In this document: positions 1-9,356 of the stretch, in pieces
How the letters are laid out: each line of letters begins with the position of its first letter
How positions within the stretch are numbered: position 1 is the first letter of the stretch
Assembly (NCBI GenBank): GCA_002427885.1
Contig: DIZI01000022.1
Location: 62,001-126,000 of the forward strand
DNA length: 64,000 nucleotides
From: Paludibacter sp. UBA6032
GTDB lineage: Bacteria > Bacteroidota > Bacteroidia > Bacteroidales > Paludibacteraceae
Direction: 5' to 3'
The notes under the pieces: generated by a model
Seen by the model: only the letters and a program-made list of their open reading frames with translations
The model's database searches: none
What the model was told of the DNA's origin: nothing
Program-made: the position numbers and the translations under genes

Positions 1-918
1 AAACTGTCCGTTATTGATGCGGAAAATTCCTGGTTTATTCGTGTTGACAGTGTAAATGAATATGGTGATGATCCCTCATTAGAAAAAATCACCATCATGG
101 CAAAAGAACCCTTACTTTTTCTAAATATAAAATCAAATCCTGATTGCACAGCTCTGATTTGGGATCACATTGAGGATGCCCCCGGCAAACGATGCCCCAA
201 CCCACGGGTTATTGTACCCCGGCAAATTGTACCAAATGTTATTGAACATGCTGTTTCTGTAGATGTTCGTAGCTTCGGTGTTCGAACTCCACCAAGTTCA
301 CAAAAAGATCCAAATTATGGAATTATTGGTATGTTCCACATTTTACCTCCTGCATTGGCCTGGTTATGGCGATTGGTAGCTCCACGTGGTCATGCTAATC
401 CAAGCATTATTGGTGGTGGGAATATGGAATCGGAAGGTGTAGGTTCTTACTGGCCTTTTGCTACAGGAAAAATGGTGACCCATGCGAATTTGTTATTGGA
501 ACAAATTTTGTCTACTCCTGCCACACGATATACTTTGGTGCCTAACCAGTATATCGGCGTATGGAAAGTAGGATTCAAACCTCAATTAATGATGCGTGAA
601 TATTTAACCCGACGGGGTAACGCTAAATTACGGAGTGATCAATATCGGGCTGCCAGATGTCCTTTATTGGGTTATGAATTAAACTATTTAACAATAGAGG
701 GGGCTAAAATACCTTCCCGTTTTTTACAGGTATTTAAACAACCGGAGGTCGGAATAGAGGGTTATGATGCCGGAGCAGAAATATTGACAGATTTTTTCAA
801 AAATGAGTTAACGAAATATTTAACTCCTGAATTATCAGAAACCGGACGTAAAATAATTGAAGCTTGTTTTGCCGGAGCCAGCGTTGAAGAATATAATGAG
901 ATTATTCCAATGAATTGA
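1..918 (+). CDS. DUF4914 family protein, 3' part only
   Basis: The reading frame is already open at base 1 and runs without a stop to 918, so this is the C-terminal part of a gene that starts before the window; the first internal ATG at 97 is not its real start. The visible 305 residues contain PNPRVIVPRQIVP, a long GIIGMFHILPP segment and the motif MESEGVGSYWPFATG, which I recognise as the DUF4914 family, large Bacteroidetes and clostridial proteins distantly like PEP carboxykinase in their nucleotide-binding half. No reaction is established for the family. No membrane segment or signal peptide is visible. It lies 262 bases before acn on the same strand without an obvious terminator between, but I do not infer a shared role. 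Family call fairly sure, function unknown. Confidence 0.75.
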   Translation, partial: KLSVIDAENSWFIRVDSVNEYGDDPSLEKITIMAKEPLLFLNIKSNPDCTALIWDHIEDAPGKRCPNPRVIVPRQIVPNVIEHAVSVDVRSFGVRTPPSSQKDPNYGIIGMFHILPPALAWLWRLVAPRGHANPSIIGGGNMESEGVGSYWPFATGKMVTHANLLLEQILSTPATRYTLVPNQYIGVWKVGFKPQLMMREYLTRRGNAKLRSDQYRAARCPLLGYELNYLTIEGAKIPSRFLQVFKQPEVGIEGYDAGAEILTDFFKNELTKYLTPELSETGRKIIEACFAGASVEEYNEIIPMN

Positions 919-1132
919 AAACGTCTAATGACTCTAAGTTAAATGATTGATTTTAGTAATTAAAACGCAAAAACAAAATAATTGTTAATTAACTTTACCT
1001 TTCGTAAACCTTCATATGTGAATTATCTTCTGAAACTCTTTAAACCAGACATTAATGAAGAACATTTAGGGTTTCATTTTGTTTAAAATCTAAAAATAAA
1101 GTTTGAAACTCAGTGGCTGACAATTTTTTTAT

Positions 1133-1140
1133 TATATTTG
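1133..1140 (+). promoter_or_regulatory. putative -7 box of acn promoter
   Basis: TATATTTG fits the Bacteroidetes -7 consensus TAnnTTTG and lies 41 bases before the acn start codon. No good -33 TTTG is found at the usual 19-21 base spacing, so this is only half of a promoter. Confidence 0.4.
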
Positions 1141-1180
1141 CATTTGAAATAATTACAAATTGATTTAATATACAAAAAAT

Positions 1181-3430
1181 ATGGTTTTTGAAGAAAAAAT
1201 GATTCAGCGTCTATACGCCACCCTCCCTGAAAAAATTAATCAAATAAAGTCAAAGCTTCAACGGCCACTTACGCTCACCGAAAAAATCCTGTATGCACAT
1301 TTAGCTGCAGAAGAACCGGTTAAGATTTACGATCGGGCTGTTGATTATGTCAACTTTTCACCCGATCGTGTTGCCATGCAAGATGCTACCGCTCAAATGG
1401 CTTTACTTCAATTAATGAATTCGGGCAGAAAAACGGTTGCAGTTCCCTCTACGGTACATTGCGATCATTTAATACAAGCGCATATAGCTGCAGCTACCGA
1501 TTTAAAAACAGCCAACGAAACAAATCGTGAAGTATACGATTTTTTAAGTGCGGTATCCAATAAATTTGGTATTGGATTTTGGAAACCGGGAGCAGGAATT
1601 ATTCATCAGGTAATACTGGAAAACTATGCATTTCCCGGTGGAATGATGGTTGGAACCGATTCACATACACCCAATGCAGGTGGTCTCGGCATGTTAGCTA
1701 TCGGTGTGGGTGGAGCCGATGCAGTGGATGTTATGGCAGGAATACCCTGGGAATTGAAAATGCCGAAAGTTATCGGAGTAAAACTTACAGGAAAACTTTC
1801 CGGTTGGTCGTCACCTAAAGATGTTATTCTGAAATTGGCTGGAATACTCACTGTTAAAGGGGGAACAAATGCAGTTATTGAGTATTTCGGGGAAGGTACC
1901 GCTTCAATATCTGCTACCGGTAAAGGAACAATTTGTAATATGGGTGCCGAAGTAGGTGCAACTACTTCACTTTTCCCCTTCGATGAAAAATCAGCTGCTT
2001 ACCTTATAGCTACCGGTCGTAAATCAATAGCAAATGCTGCACAAAACATTATCGCACATCTACAAGCAGACCCGGAAGTGATTGCTAAACCGGAAGATTT
2101 TTACGATCGTGTTATTGAGATCAATCTAAATGAACTGGAACCTTATGTAAATGGACCTTTTACACCGGATGCTGCTTACCCGCTTTCTGAATTTGCAAAA
2201 GCAGTGAAAGAAAAAAAATATCCTCAGGTAATGGAAGTCGGTCTGATCGGGTCCTGTACCAATTCTTCTTACGAAGATATGAGCAGGGCTGCATCCATTG
2301 TAAAGCAAGCTAAGAAAGACGGTTTAAAAGTCAAAGCACAATTTATCATAAATCCAGGATCGGAATTAGTGCGTTATACCGCCGAGCGTGATGGCATTTT
2401 ATCCGAATTTGAATCGGTGGGTGGCGTTATCATGGCAAATGCCTGCGGTCCCTGTATCGGACAATGGAAACGTGAAACAGATCAACCGGAACGTCCGAAT
2501 TCCATTATTACCTCTTTCAATCGGAACTTTGCCAAACGAAATGACGGAAATCCGAATACCCACACATTTATCGGTTCGCCGGAAGTTGTTGCTGCATTAA
2601 CCATTGCCGGTGATTTATGTTTCAACCCATTGACCGATTCACTGCAAAACGAAAAAGGTGAAATGGTGAAACTTCAGGAACCAAGTGGCTATGAGTTACC
2701 GCCTAAGGGATACGAAGTGAAAGATGCAGGTTATGCTGCCCCAACAAATAAAGATGCTGAAATTAATATTAATCCACTGTCAAACCGTTTACAAATATTG
2801 AAACCTTTCGCTCCCTGGAGTGGACAGGATATGGTTGATTTACCATTATTAATTAAGACAAAGGGAAAATGTACCACCGATCATATTTCAATGGCAGGTC
2901 CATGGTTAAGATTTCGCGGACATTTAGATAATATTTCCGATAATATGCTTATTGGTGCTGTAAATGTTTTTAACGATAAAACAAACACTGTTCTGAATCC
3001 TGAAACCGGTGAATATATAGCTGTACCGGCTTTGGCCCGTAAATTTAAAGCGCAGGGCATTGGTTCTGTCGTTGTAGCTGAGGAAAATTATGGTGAAGGT
3101 TCCAGTCGTGAACATGCTGCCATGGAACCGCGTTTCTTAAATGTCAAAGCAATTCTCGTAAAATCTTTTGCCCGGATTCACGAAACAAACCTGAAAAAAC
3201 AAGGTATGCTTGCTTTAACCTTTGTGGATAAAAGTGATTATGACAAAGTACTTGAAGATGACAAAATCAGTATACTTGGGTTGAGAAATTTCCAACCGGG
3301 AAAAAATATTATCATAAAATTGAATCATAGTAACGGAACAAGTGAACAATTTGAAGTTGCACACACTTATAATCAAGCACAAATTGATTGGTTTAAAGCA
3401 GGAAGTGCCCTGAATGGCTTGGGAAAGTAA
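1181..3430 (+). CDS. acn: aconitate hydratase
   Basis: Aconitase interconverts citrate and isocitrate through cis-aconitate with a [4Fe-4S] cluster, in the cytoplasm. At 749 residues it has the length and sequence style of the mitochondrial-type family. The three cluster cysteines are visible: Cys359 in GSCTNSS and Cys422 and Cys425 in CGPCIGQW. The swivel domain carries YGEGSSREHAA, with the active-site serine and arginine of the family. The start is the ATG at 1181, behind an AT-rich leader with a -7 box. Citrate synthase follows after 156 bases and isocitrate dehydrogenase after that, so the three genes make 2-oxoglutarate from acetyl-CoA and oxaloacetate. All key residues are present; nothing looks broken. 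Confidence 0.97.
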   Translation: MVFEEKMIQRLYATLPEKINQIKSKLQRPLTLTEKILYAHLAAEEPVKIYDRAVDYVNFSPDRVAMQDATAQMALLQLMNSGRKTVAVPSTVHCDHLIQAHIAAATDLKTANETNREVYDFLSAVSNKFGIGFWKPGAGIIHQVILENYAFPGGMMVGTDSHTPNAGGLGMLAIGVGGADAVDVMAGIPWELKMPKVIGVKLTGKLSGWSSPKDVILKLAGILTVKGGTNAVIEYFGEGTASISATGKGTICNMGAEVGATTSLFPFDEKSAAYLIATGRKSIANAAQNIIAHLQADPEVIAKPEDFYDRVIEINLNELEPYVNGPFTPDAAYPLSEFAKAVKEKKYPQVMEVGLIGSCTNSSYEDMSRAASIVKQAKKDGLKVKAQFIINPGSELVRYTAERDGILSEFESVGGVIMANACGPCIGQWKRETDQPERPNSIITSFNRNFAKRNDGNPNTHTFIGSPEVVAALTIAGDLCFNPLTDSLQNEKGEMVKLQEPSGYELPPKGYEVKDAGYAAPTNKDAEININPLSNRLQILKPFAPWSGQDMVDLPLLIKTKGKCTTDHISMAGPWLRFRGHLDNISDNMLIGAVNVFNDKTNTVLNPETGEYIAVPALARKFKAQGIGSVVVAEENYGEGSSREHAAMEPRFLNVKAILVKSFARIHETNLKKQGMLALTFVDKSDYDKVLEDDKISILGLRNFQPGKNIIIKLNHSNGTSEQFEVAHTYNQAQIDWFKAGSALNGLGK

Positions 3431-3586
3431 GTTAATTGGTTTGTAGCTTTTTCGTTTTAAGAAGAAAACAAAACTAAATTATTTTAAGGATTAGACTTTT
3501 AGAAAAACCAATCCTAATTAACTCATTCAACTTATAATGTACTTATCAACCCAATCAACAATATAAAAATCAACAAAACACAAATC

Positions 3587-4942
3587 ATGGAAAAAGATTA
3601 TTTAATTTTTAAACTGTCGGAAACGATAAAAACTACCAGTCGGATTGACAAGGAGTTATTTACACAATTTAACGTAAAACGTGGCTTACGTAATGAGGAT
3701 CACTCAGGTGTTTTAGTTGGATTAACCAAAGTCGGTGATGTTGTCGGCTACGAAAAACTACCAGAAGGTGGTACAAAAGCAGTTCCGGGAAAACTTTTTT
3801 ACCGCGGGCTCGATGTGGAAGATTTAGTACATGGCTTACAAAAAGAAAACAGACTGGGTTTTGAAGAAACAGCCTTTTTATTACTTTCAGGTTATCAACC
3901 TGACGCTGAAGAATTAGATATTTTTTCAATAATTCTGAATCAGGCAATGTCTTTAGACAAAAAAGCAACCATGAACATTATTGATTTAGAGGGTGTTGAT
4001 ATTATGAACATTTTGGCCAGAAGTGTGCTGGAAATGTATACATTCGATTCAAATGCAGATGATATTTCACGTGACAATCTTGTTCGTCAATCTATCGATC
4101 TAATTGCAAAGTTCCCTACCATTGTTGCTTATGCTTTTAATATATTGCGCCACAGCCAGCAAGGTCGGGTATTACATATTCGTCATCCAAAAGAAGGTGT
4201 GTCGTTAGCCGAAAACTTCCTATATATGATGAAAGGATCGGACAATTATACCGAACTGGATGTTAAGATTCTTGACCTGTTGTTGATTCTACATGCCGAT
4301 CACGGTGGTGGAAATAATTCAACTTTCACAGTTCGTGTTGTCAGTTCAACACAAACCGATACATATTCAGCAATTGCTGCTGGTATTGGCTCTCTAAAAG
4401 GTCCTTTACACGGAGGTGCCAATATTAAAGTTGTACAAATGTTTGAACATTTAAAAACAGCCATCAAAGACTGGAAAAATGTAAAAGAAATAGATGCCTA
4501 CCTGAAGAAAATGCTCAACAAAGAAGCATACAATAAAAGCGGATTAATTTATGGAATTGGTCATGCTGTTTATACAGTTTCAGATCCTCGTGCTTTATTA
4601 CTCAAAGAAATGGCCCGTGCCTTAGCTTTAGAAAAAGGGTTGGTAAAAGAATTTGATTTCCTCGAATTGCTTGACGAGCGTTCTGTCAATGCATTTATGA
4701 CATTCAAAGGTGATGGAATTGGAAAACAGGTTTGTACCAATGTCGATTTCTATTCCGGATTTGTATACGAAGCTATCGGTTTGCCAACCGAAGTATTTAC
4801 TCCTTTATTTGCCATGGCACGTATCACCGGTTGGACTGCCCATCGCATCGAAGAATTAAATTTTGCCAGCAAACGTATCATTCGTCCTGCCTATAAAAAT
4901 GTGGGCGAGAGACATGCTTTCATTCCATTAGATAAACGCTAA
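3587..4942 (+). CDS. gltA: citrate synthase
   Basis: Condenses acetyl-CoA and oxaloacetate to citrate. The 451-residue protein shows the family active site: His275 in GPLHGGAN, His326 in GIGHAVYT and Asp387 in TNVDFYSG, with the LHADHGGGNNST stretch near 236-246. It is longer at the N terminus than the 370-residue short type and lacks the N-terminal zinc region of E. coli GltA, which fits the form seen in Bacteroidetes. A 2-methylcitrate synthase role cannot be excluded from sequence alone, but the position between aconitase and isocitrate dehydrogenase argues strongly for citrate synthase. An 11-base-pair hairpin lies 16 bases after the stop codon. Confidence 0.95.
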   Translation: MEKDYLIFKLSETIKTTSRIDKELFTQFNVKRGLRNEDHSGVLVGLTKVGDVVGYEKLPEGGTKAVPGKLFYRGLDVEDLVHGLQKENRLGFEETAFLLLSGYQPDAEELDIFSIILNQAMSLDKKATMNIIDLEGVDIMNILARSVLEMYTFDSNADDISRDNLVRQSIDLIAKFPTIVAYAFNILRHSQQGRVLHIRHPKEGVSLAENFLYMMKGSDNYTELDVKILDLLLILHADHGGGNNSTFTVRVVSSTQTDTYSAIAAGIGSLKGPLHGGANIKVVQMFEHLKTAIKDWKNVKEIDAYLKKMLNKEAYNKSGLIYGIGHAVYTVSDPRALLLKEMARALALEKGLVKEFDFLELLDERSVNAFMTFKGDGIGKQVCTNVDFYSGFVYEAIGLPTEVFTPLFAMARITGWTAHRIEELNFASKRIIRPAYKNVGERHAFIPLDKR

Positions 4943-4958
4943 CAAATAACTATATCGA

Positions 4959-4985
4959 GGTCAAAAATCCATGTGATTTTTGACC
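4959..4985 (+). terminator. perfect hairpin between gltA and icd
   Basis: Arms 4959-4969 and 4975-4985 are perfect 11-base complements around a 5-base loop. There is no U-run after it, so it may be a weak terminator, a processing site or an RNA-stabilising stem that separates gltA from icd. A GTG that would extend icd upstream sits at the loop boundary, which argues against that start. Confidence 0.55.
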
Positions 4986-5011
4986 TTGATATTATACATC
5001 AATTTTTAAAC

Positions 5012-6235
5012 ATGCAAAAAATTAAAGTAGCAAATCCCATAGTTGAACTCGATGGGGATGAAATGACCCGCATTATATGGTCATTTATTAAAGATCAACT
5101 TATCCTCCCCTATTTGGATTTGGATATCAAGTATTACGATTTAAGTATCGAAAACCGTGATTTAACGAACGACCAGGTGACTATCGATTCGGCAAATGCT
5201 ATTAACAAGTATAATGTCGGTATCAAATGCGCCACAATCACACCCGACGAAGCACGTGTGGAAGAATTCGGACTAAAAAAAATGTGGAAATCACCAAACG
5301 GCACCATCCGTAACATCATTGGTGGAACTGTTTTCCGTGAACCGATTGTTATGAGTAATGTTCCCCGTTACGTACAGGGTTGGACAAAACCTATCGTTAT
5401 CGGTCGTCATGCGTTTGGTGACCAGTATAAGGCTACCGACGTGGTTATAAAAGGTAAAGGAACCCTGAAAATGACTTTCACCAATGAAGCAGGCGAAACA
5501 AAAGAATGGGAAGTGTACAATTACGAAGGGGATGGTGTGGCAATGGCCATGTACAATACAGATGAATCAATTTATGGTTTTGCCCGTTCTTCATTTCAAT
5601 TTGCATTAGATAAAAAATGGCCTTTGTATCTTTCCACAAAAAACACCATTCTAAAAGCTTATGATGGTCGTTTCAAAGATATCTTTCAGGAAGTGTACGA
5701 AAATGAATTTAAAACAGCATATAAAGAAGCCGGAATCACATACGAACATCGTTTAATTGACGACATGGTTGCGGCTTGTATGAAATGGAACGGTGGTTTT
5801 GTTTGGGCCTGTAAAAATTATGATGGTGATGTACAATCGGATACAGTAGCGCAAGGATTTGGTTCGCTGGGACTCATGTCGTCAGTTCTTATAACACCAG
5901 ATGGCAAAACCGTTGAAGCTGAAGCTGCTCACGGAACTGTAACCCGTCATTACCGTCAACACCAGTTGGGTAAAGAAACATCAACCAACCCAATCGCTTC
6001 TATCTTTGCGTGGACACGCGGATTGATGCATCGTGGTAAATTAGATAATAACGCGCCATTGGTTGATTTTTGTGAAAAACTGGAACAGGTTTGTATTGAA
6101 ACAGTTGAAGCAGGTGAAATGACTAAAGATTTAGCCGTATTAATTCATGGAGACAATATTTCAAAGGAAAATTATTTGAGCACTGAAGGCTTTCTGGCTG
6201 CATTAAAACGCAATCTGGATGTAAAGCTGGGATAA
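5012..6235 (+). CDS. icd: NADP-type isocitrate dehydrogenase
   Basis: Oxidatively decarboxylates isocitrate to 2-oxoglutarate. I chose the ATG at 5012 (407 residues, MQKIKVANPIVELDGDEMT) because this is where the eukaryotic-like NADP-IDH family begins; an in-frame GTG at 4973 would add 13 residues but lies within the hairpin after gltA. Visible family motifs are KSPNGTIRN near 94-102 (isocitrate binding), YGFARSSF, and HRLIDDMVAACMKW followed by NYDGDVQSD (metal-binding aspartates). Cofactor choice is inferred from the subfamily, not from a tested residue. Third gene of the acn-gltA-icd set; a strong hairpin terminator follows. Confidence 0.95.
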   Translation: MQKIKVANPIVELDGDEMTRIIWSFIKDQLILPYLDLDIKYYDLSIENRDLTNDQVTIDSANAINKYNVGIKCATITPDEARVEEFGLKKMWKSPNGTIRNIIGGTVFREPIVMSNVPRYVQGWTKPIVIGRHAFGDQYKATDVVIKGKGTLKMTFTNEAGETKEWEVYNYEGDGVAMAMYNTDESIYGFARSSFQFALDKKWPLYLSTKNTILKAYDGRFKDIFQEVYENEFKTAYKEAGITYEHRLIDDMVAACMKWNGGFVWACKNYDGDVQSDTVAQGFGSLGLMSSVLITPDGKTVEAEAAHGTVTRHYRQHQLGKETSTNPIASIFAWTRGLMHRGKLDNNAPLVDFCEKLEQVCIETVEAGEMTKDLAVLIHGDNISKENYLSTEGFLAALKRNLDVKLG

Positions 6236-6257
6236 AATATTATCTTTATAACTCTTA

Positions 6258-6300
6258 TAAAACGAGCTTACAACTTTATTATAGTTGTAAGCTCGTTTTA
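6258..6300 (+). terminator. strong terminator after icd
   Basis: Arms 6258-6275 and 6283-6300 are perfect 18-base complements around a 7-base loop, followed by an AT-rich tail. It begins 22 bases after the icd stop codon and closes the TCA gene set. Confidence 0.85.
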
Positions 6301-6340
6301 TTATATAAAAAAAAACAACCTTTATTTCAAAATTTATATT

Positions 6341-6348
6341 TATATTTG
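6341..6348 (+). promoter_or_regulatory. putative -7 box before the MuiA-like gene
   Basis: TATATTTG matches TAnnTTTG 49 bases before the start codon at 6398 and just downstream of the icd terminator. No clear -33 element. Confidence 0.4.
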
Positions 6349-6397
6349 AAGTTCCATTAACTTAATCAGATTTTGTAAAATACTAAAACCCAAATTC

Positions 6398-8296
6398 ATG
6401 AAAATTTATAAATTTCTAGTATTCGTTTTATTAAGCTTTCCAGTTATGGCTCAGGAAAAAAGCGACCTTATTTTGAAAACAGATGTGTCCGAAGCCACCG
6501 TTTTTATCAACGGAGCACAAGTGATTCGAAGAAAGACAGTCGATTTACAACCTGGAAAAACAACCATCAAATTTGCAAATTTATCACCCTATATTGATGG
6601 TAAAAGTGTTCAGGTAAAAGTCAATAGCAAAGTAATAGTACTATCGGTAAATCATCAATTGAATTTTACTGACAGTTTGAAGCAGTCTAACGAGCTGGAA
6701 AAGCTCATTGCTAAAGTTCAAATTCTGAATGATAAAATTAATCTTGAGAACACCAATCTGGATATTATCAATGAAGAATTGACTTTTTTACATGATAACC
6801 GAAACATAGGCGGTACTGCTCAGGGTGTCAACCTCATAAATTTAAAAGAAACAGCTAATTACTATCACGAAAGAGTTTCATTTCTGAAACTGAAAGAAAT
6901 TGATGTAAAAAAAGCTATCGAAAACCTGACCGAAGAGAAAAATGGATTGGAAAAACAGGAAAATCAGTTGGGAAATACCAAACCGACTCCTGTTGGAGAA
7001 GTATTGATGGAAGTAGATTCTAAAACGGCGGTAAAATGTGATTTGGAGTTGTCGTATTACGTGAACAATGCCGGTTGGTATCCATCATATGATATACGGG
7101 CTAATACCATTGAAGATCCCGTTCAATTGATTTACAAAGCCAATATTCATCAAAATACCAAAGAAGACTGGAAAAATATAAAATTAAAAGTATCATCGGC
7201 AAATCCAAATGTGGGAAATGTTGCACCGCAACTAAAAACTTATTTACTTGATTACTATACAAAGCCTCCAAAATACGATGGTTCAACTTCGTCCAACCAG
7301 ATTTCCGGAAGAATATTGGATAGTAATACAAAAGAACCACTTGTCGGGGCTAGTATTATGATTAAGGGGACAACCATTGGTACTGTCAGTAACACTGATG
7401 GCAACTTTGAATTATCATTACCTAACAATGTCGATAAGCTTCAGGTATCATACATAGGCTATATCACACAAGTACTGCCGATTTCAAACTCTCAGATGAA
7501 CATCTTCATGAGAGAAAGCCAAAAATCATTGGATGAAGTAGTAGTCGTTGGCTATGGTACTCAAAACAACATTGGAGAAGCATTACAAGGCAGAGTGGCA
7601 GGACTCGATAATAATATCAGGATCAGAGGAGCTTCAATTATGAAAAAAGCAGAATTTACTCCGCTTCCTACAAACCAGATTGAAAATCAAACAAATGTTG
7701 AATTTGAAATTAAAACTCCGTATTCAATTGCTTCCGGCAATAAAAATTTATCTGTTGAAGTTGAACATTATGATTTACCGGCTCAATACGAGTATTATAG
7801 CGTTCCAAAAGTTGACAAAGATGCATTTTTACTCGCCAATATTGTCGATTGGGGAAAATACAACCTGCTCGAAGGAGAAGCGAATATATTCTTCGAAAAT
7901 ACTTTTGTAGGTAAAACCATACTTGATGTCCGTTACACTTCGGATACATTAAACATATCACTTGGACGTGATAAAAACGTGATTATCAGTCGTGAGAAAG
8001 TGAAAGATTACAACAAAAAACAATTTTTCGGGAATAAGAAAGAGGATACACGAGCCTGGAAAATAATTGTTAAGAACAATAAAAAACAAACTATTAATTT
8101 TGTGTTATTAGACCAGATTCCCGTATCTAGCATGGAAGAAATTGAAGTTTCTCCTGAAAATCTATCCGGCGGAATTTTAAATAAAGAAAACGGAGAAGTA
8201 AAATGGAAATTTGATCTGAAACCAAGTGATAAAAAAGAACTGGAATTAAAATACACGGTCAAATATCCAAAAGACAAGATATTATCAATTGAGTAA
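6398..8296 (+). CDS. MuiA/DUF4139 family protein with inserted carboxypeptidase-like and plug-like segment
   Basis: Exported 632-residue protein with signal peptide (residues 1-18, cleavage after PVMAQ or just before). An N-terminal DUF4140-like part (about 25-130) with predicted coiled coil (95-195) is followed by the DUF4139-like beta-rich region, the layout of MuiA-type proteins of unknown role. The DUF4139 part is interrupted at about residues 301-411: first a carboxypeptidase-regulatory-like domain (ISGRILDSNTKEPLVGASI to about 372), then DEVVVVGYGTQ, ALQGRVAGL and IRIRGAS, which are the signature pieces of a SusC-type TonB plug. No barrel follows; DUF4139 resumes with TPYSIASG and runs to the end. 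It stands alone between two terminators. Function unknown; an envelope role is inferred. Confidence 0.8.
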   Translation: MKIYKFLVFVLLSFPVMAQEKSDLILKTDVSEATVFINGAQVIRRKTVDLQPGKTTIKFANLSPYIDGKSVQVKVNSKVIVLSVNHQLNFTDSLKQSNELEKLIAKVQILNDKINLENTNLDIINEELTFLHDNRNIGGTAQGVNLINLKETANYYHERVSFLKLKEIDVKKAIENLTEEKNGLEKQENQLGNTKPTPVGEVLMEVDSKTAVKCDLELSYYVNNAGWYPSYDIRANTIEDPVQLIYKANIHQNTKEDWKNIKLKVSSANPNVGNVAPQLKTYLLDYYTKPPKYDGSTSSNQISGRILDSNTKEPLVGASIMIKGTTIGTVSNTDGNFELSLPNNVDKLQVSYIGYITQVLPISNSQMNIFMRESQKSLDEVVVVGYGTQNNIGEALQGRVAGLDNNIRIRGASIMKKAEFTPLPTNQIENQTNVEFEIKTPYSIASGNKNLSVEVEHYDLPAQYEYYSVPKVDKDAFLLANIVDWGKYNLLEGEANIFFENTFVGKTILDVRYTSDTLNISLGRDKNVIISREKVKDYNKKQFFGNKKEDTRAWKIIVKNNKKQTINFVLLDQIPVSSMEEIEVSPENLSGGILNKENGEVKWKFDLKPSDKKELELKYTVKYPKDKILSIE

Positions 8297-8318
8297 AATC
8301 ATGTTTTTCATAATTGGA

Positions 8319-8347
8319 GAGCTTGCTTCCGGATTGGAAGTAAGCTC
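8319..8347 (+). terminator. terminator after the MuiA-like gene
   Basis: Arms 8319-8330 and 8336-8347 pair over 12 bases with one G-T wobble, loop of 5, followed by TTTATATTT. It sits 22 bases after the stop codon at 8296. Confidence 0.75.
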
Positions 8348-8377
8348 TTTATATTTACGATTTCCATATATCATAAA

Positions 8378-8404
8378 AAAAGCAACTTCAATGAAGTTGC
8401 TTTT
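8378..8404 (-). terminator. rpoD terminator
   Basis: Arms 8378-8390 and 8392-8404 are 13-base complements (the central bases must form the loop). Read on the minus strand, it follows the rpoD stop by 34 bases and ends in a U-run (plus-strand A-run 8375-8380). The convergent gene could also use it. Confidence 0.8.
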
Positions 8405-8438
8405 AGCCGGTATTTAAAAAATCGTACTATCGTTCCGA

Positions 8439-9302
8439 TTATCCTAAAAAACTTTTTAATAATTTGCTTTTTGCGTTTGGTCTCAATTTACGAATCGCTT
8501 TTTCTTTGATTTGTCTAACTCTTTCACGGGTTAAACCAAATTCATCGCCAATTTCTTCGAGTGTCATTTCAGGAATTCCCAGTCCAAAGAATTTCTTTAC
8601 GATATCGCGCTCTCTGTCAGATAAAGTGAAGATTAATACGCGTTCAATTTCTTTGGAAAGTGATTCATTGATTAATGCACGGTCAGCGTTGGGGGAATCA
8701 TCGTTAATCATTACATCCAACAAGCTGTTGTCTTCGCCTTCTACAAAGGGAGCATCGACCGAAATGTGACGCCCCGATACTTTCATGGTGTCGGCAATTT
8801 TCTCTACCGGAATATCCAGTACATCTGCCAGCTCTTCGGGTGAAGGTTTGCGTTCGTTTTCCTGCTCAAATTTTGAGAAAGCTTTGTTGATTTTGTTTAA
8901 CGATCCGACCTGATTCAAAGGTAAACGTACGATACGTGATTGCTCAGCCAAAGCCTGCAAAATTGATTGACGAATCCACCATACTGCATAAGAAATAAAC
9001 TTAAATCCACGTGTTTCGTCAAATTTTTCGGCTGCTTTTATCAGTCCCAAATTGCCTTCGTTGATTAAGTCAGGTAAACTAAGGCCCTGGTTTTGATACT
9101 GTTTAGCTACCGAAACAACAAAACGTAAGTTAGCACGTGTAAGTTTTTCTAACGCCAAGCGGTCACCAGTCCGTATCCGTTGAGCCAATTCGACTTCTTC
9201 TTCTACAGTGATAAGATCTTCACGTCCAATCTCTTGCAAGTATTTGTCAAGCGATGCACTTTCACGATTCGTGATTGATTTGGTAATTTTTAATTGTCTC
9301 AT
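8439..9302 (-). CDS. rpoD: primary sigma factor RpoD
   Basis: The housekeeping sigma-70 that directs RNA polymerase to most promoters. The 287-residue length, lacking the long region 1.1 and non-conserved insert of E. coli sigma-70, is the normal short form in Bacteroidetes. Region 1.2 (SLDKYLQEIGRE), region 2 (NLRFVVSVAKQY, DLINEGNLGLIKAAEKFD, FISYAVWWIRQSI), region 3 (RLPLNQVGSLNKI) and region 4 with the helix-turn-helix TLEEIGDEFGLTRERVRQI are all visible. This polymerase form recognises the TTTG / TAnnTTTG promoters used elsewhere in this annotation, and its own gene has a near-ideal example. Monocistronic between its promoter and terminator. Confidence 0.97.
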   Translation of the reverse strand: MRQLKITKSITNRESASLDKYLQEIGREDLITVEEEVELAQRIRTGDRLALEKLTRANLRFVVSVAKQYQNQGLSLPDLINEGNLGLIKAAEKFDETRGFKFISYAVWWIRQSILQALAEQSRIVRLPLNQVGSLNKINKAFSKFEQENERKPSPEELADVLDIPVEKIADTMKVSGRHISVDAPFVEGEDNSLLDVMINDDSPNADRALINESLSKEIERVLIFTLSDRERDIVKKFFGLGIPEMTLEEIGDEFGLTRERVRQIKEKAIRKLRPNAKSKLLKSFLG

Positions 9303-9324
9303 TTAATGAATCAAAATTAGCTTG

Positions 9325-9356
9325 CAAAAGTAGTCATTTTTTTCGACCTGACCAAA
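9325..9356 (-). promoter_or_regulatory. rpoD promoter, near-consensus Bacteroidetes type
   Basis: On the minus strand TTTG (9353-9356), a 20-base spacer and TACTTTTG (9325-9332), which matches the Bacteroidetes consensus in both boxes and spacing. Transcription should start near 9318, about 15 bases before the rpoD start codon, giving a very short leader. Confidence 0.75.

Noticed and set aside
4973..5011. GTG start that would lengthen icd by 13 residues
   Set aside because: It lies in the hairpin behind gltA, and the added residues do not match the IDH family, whose members begin at the ATG at 5012.
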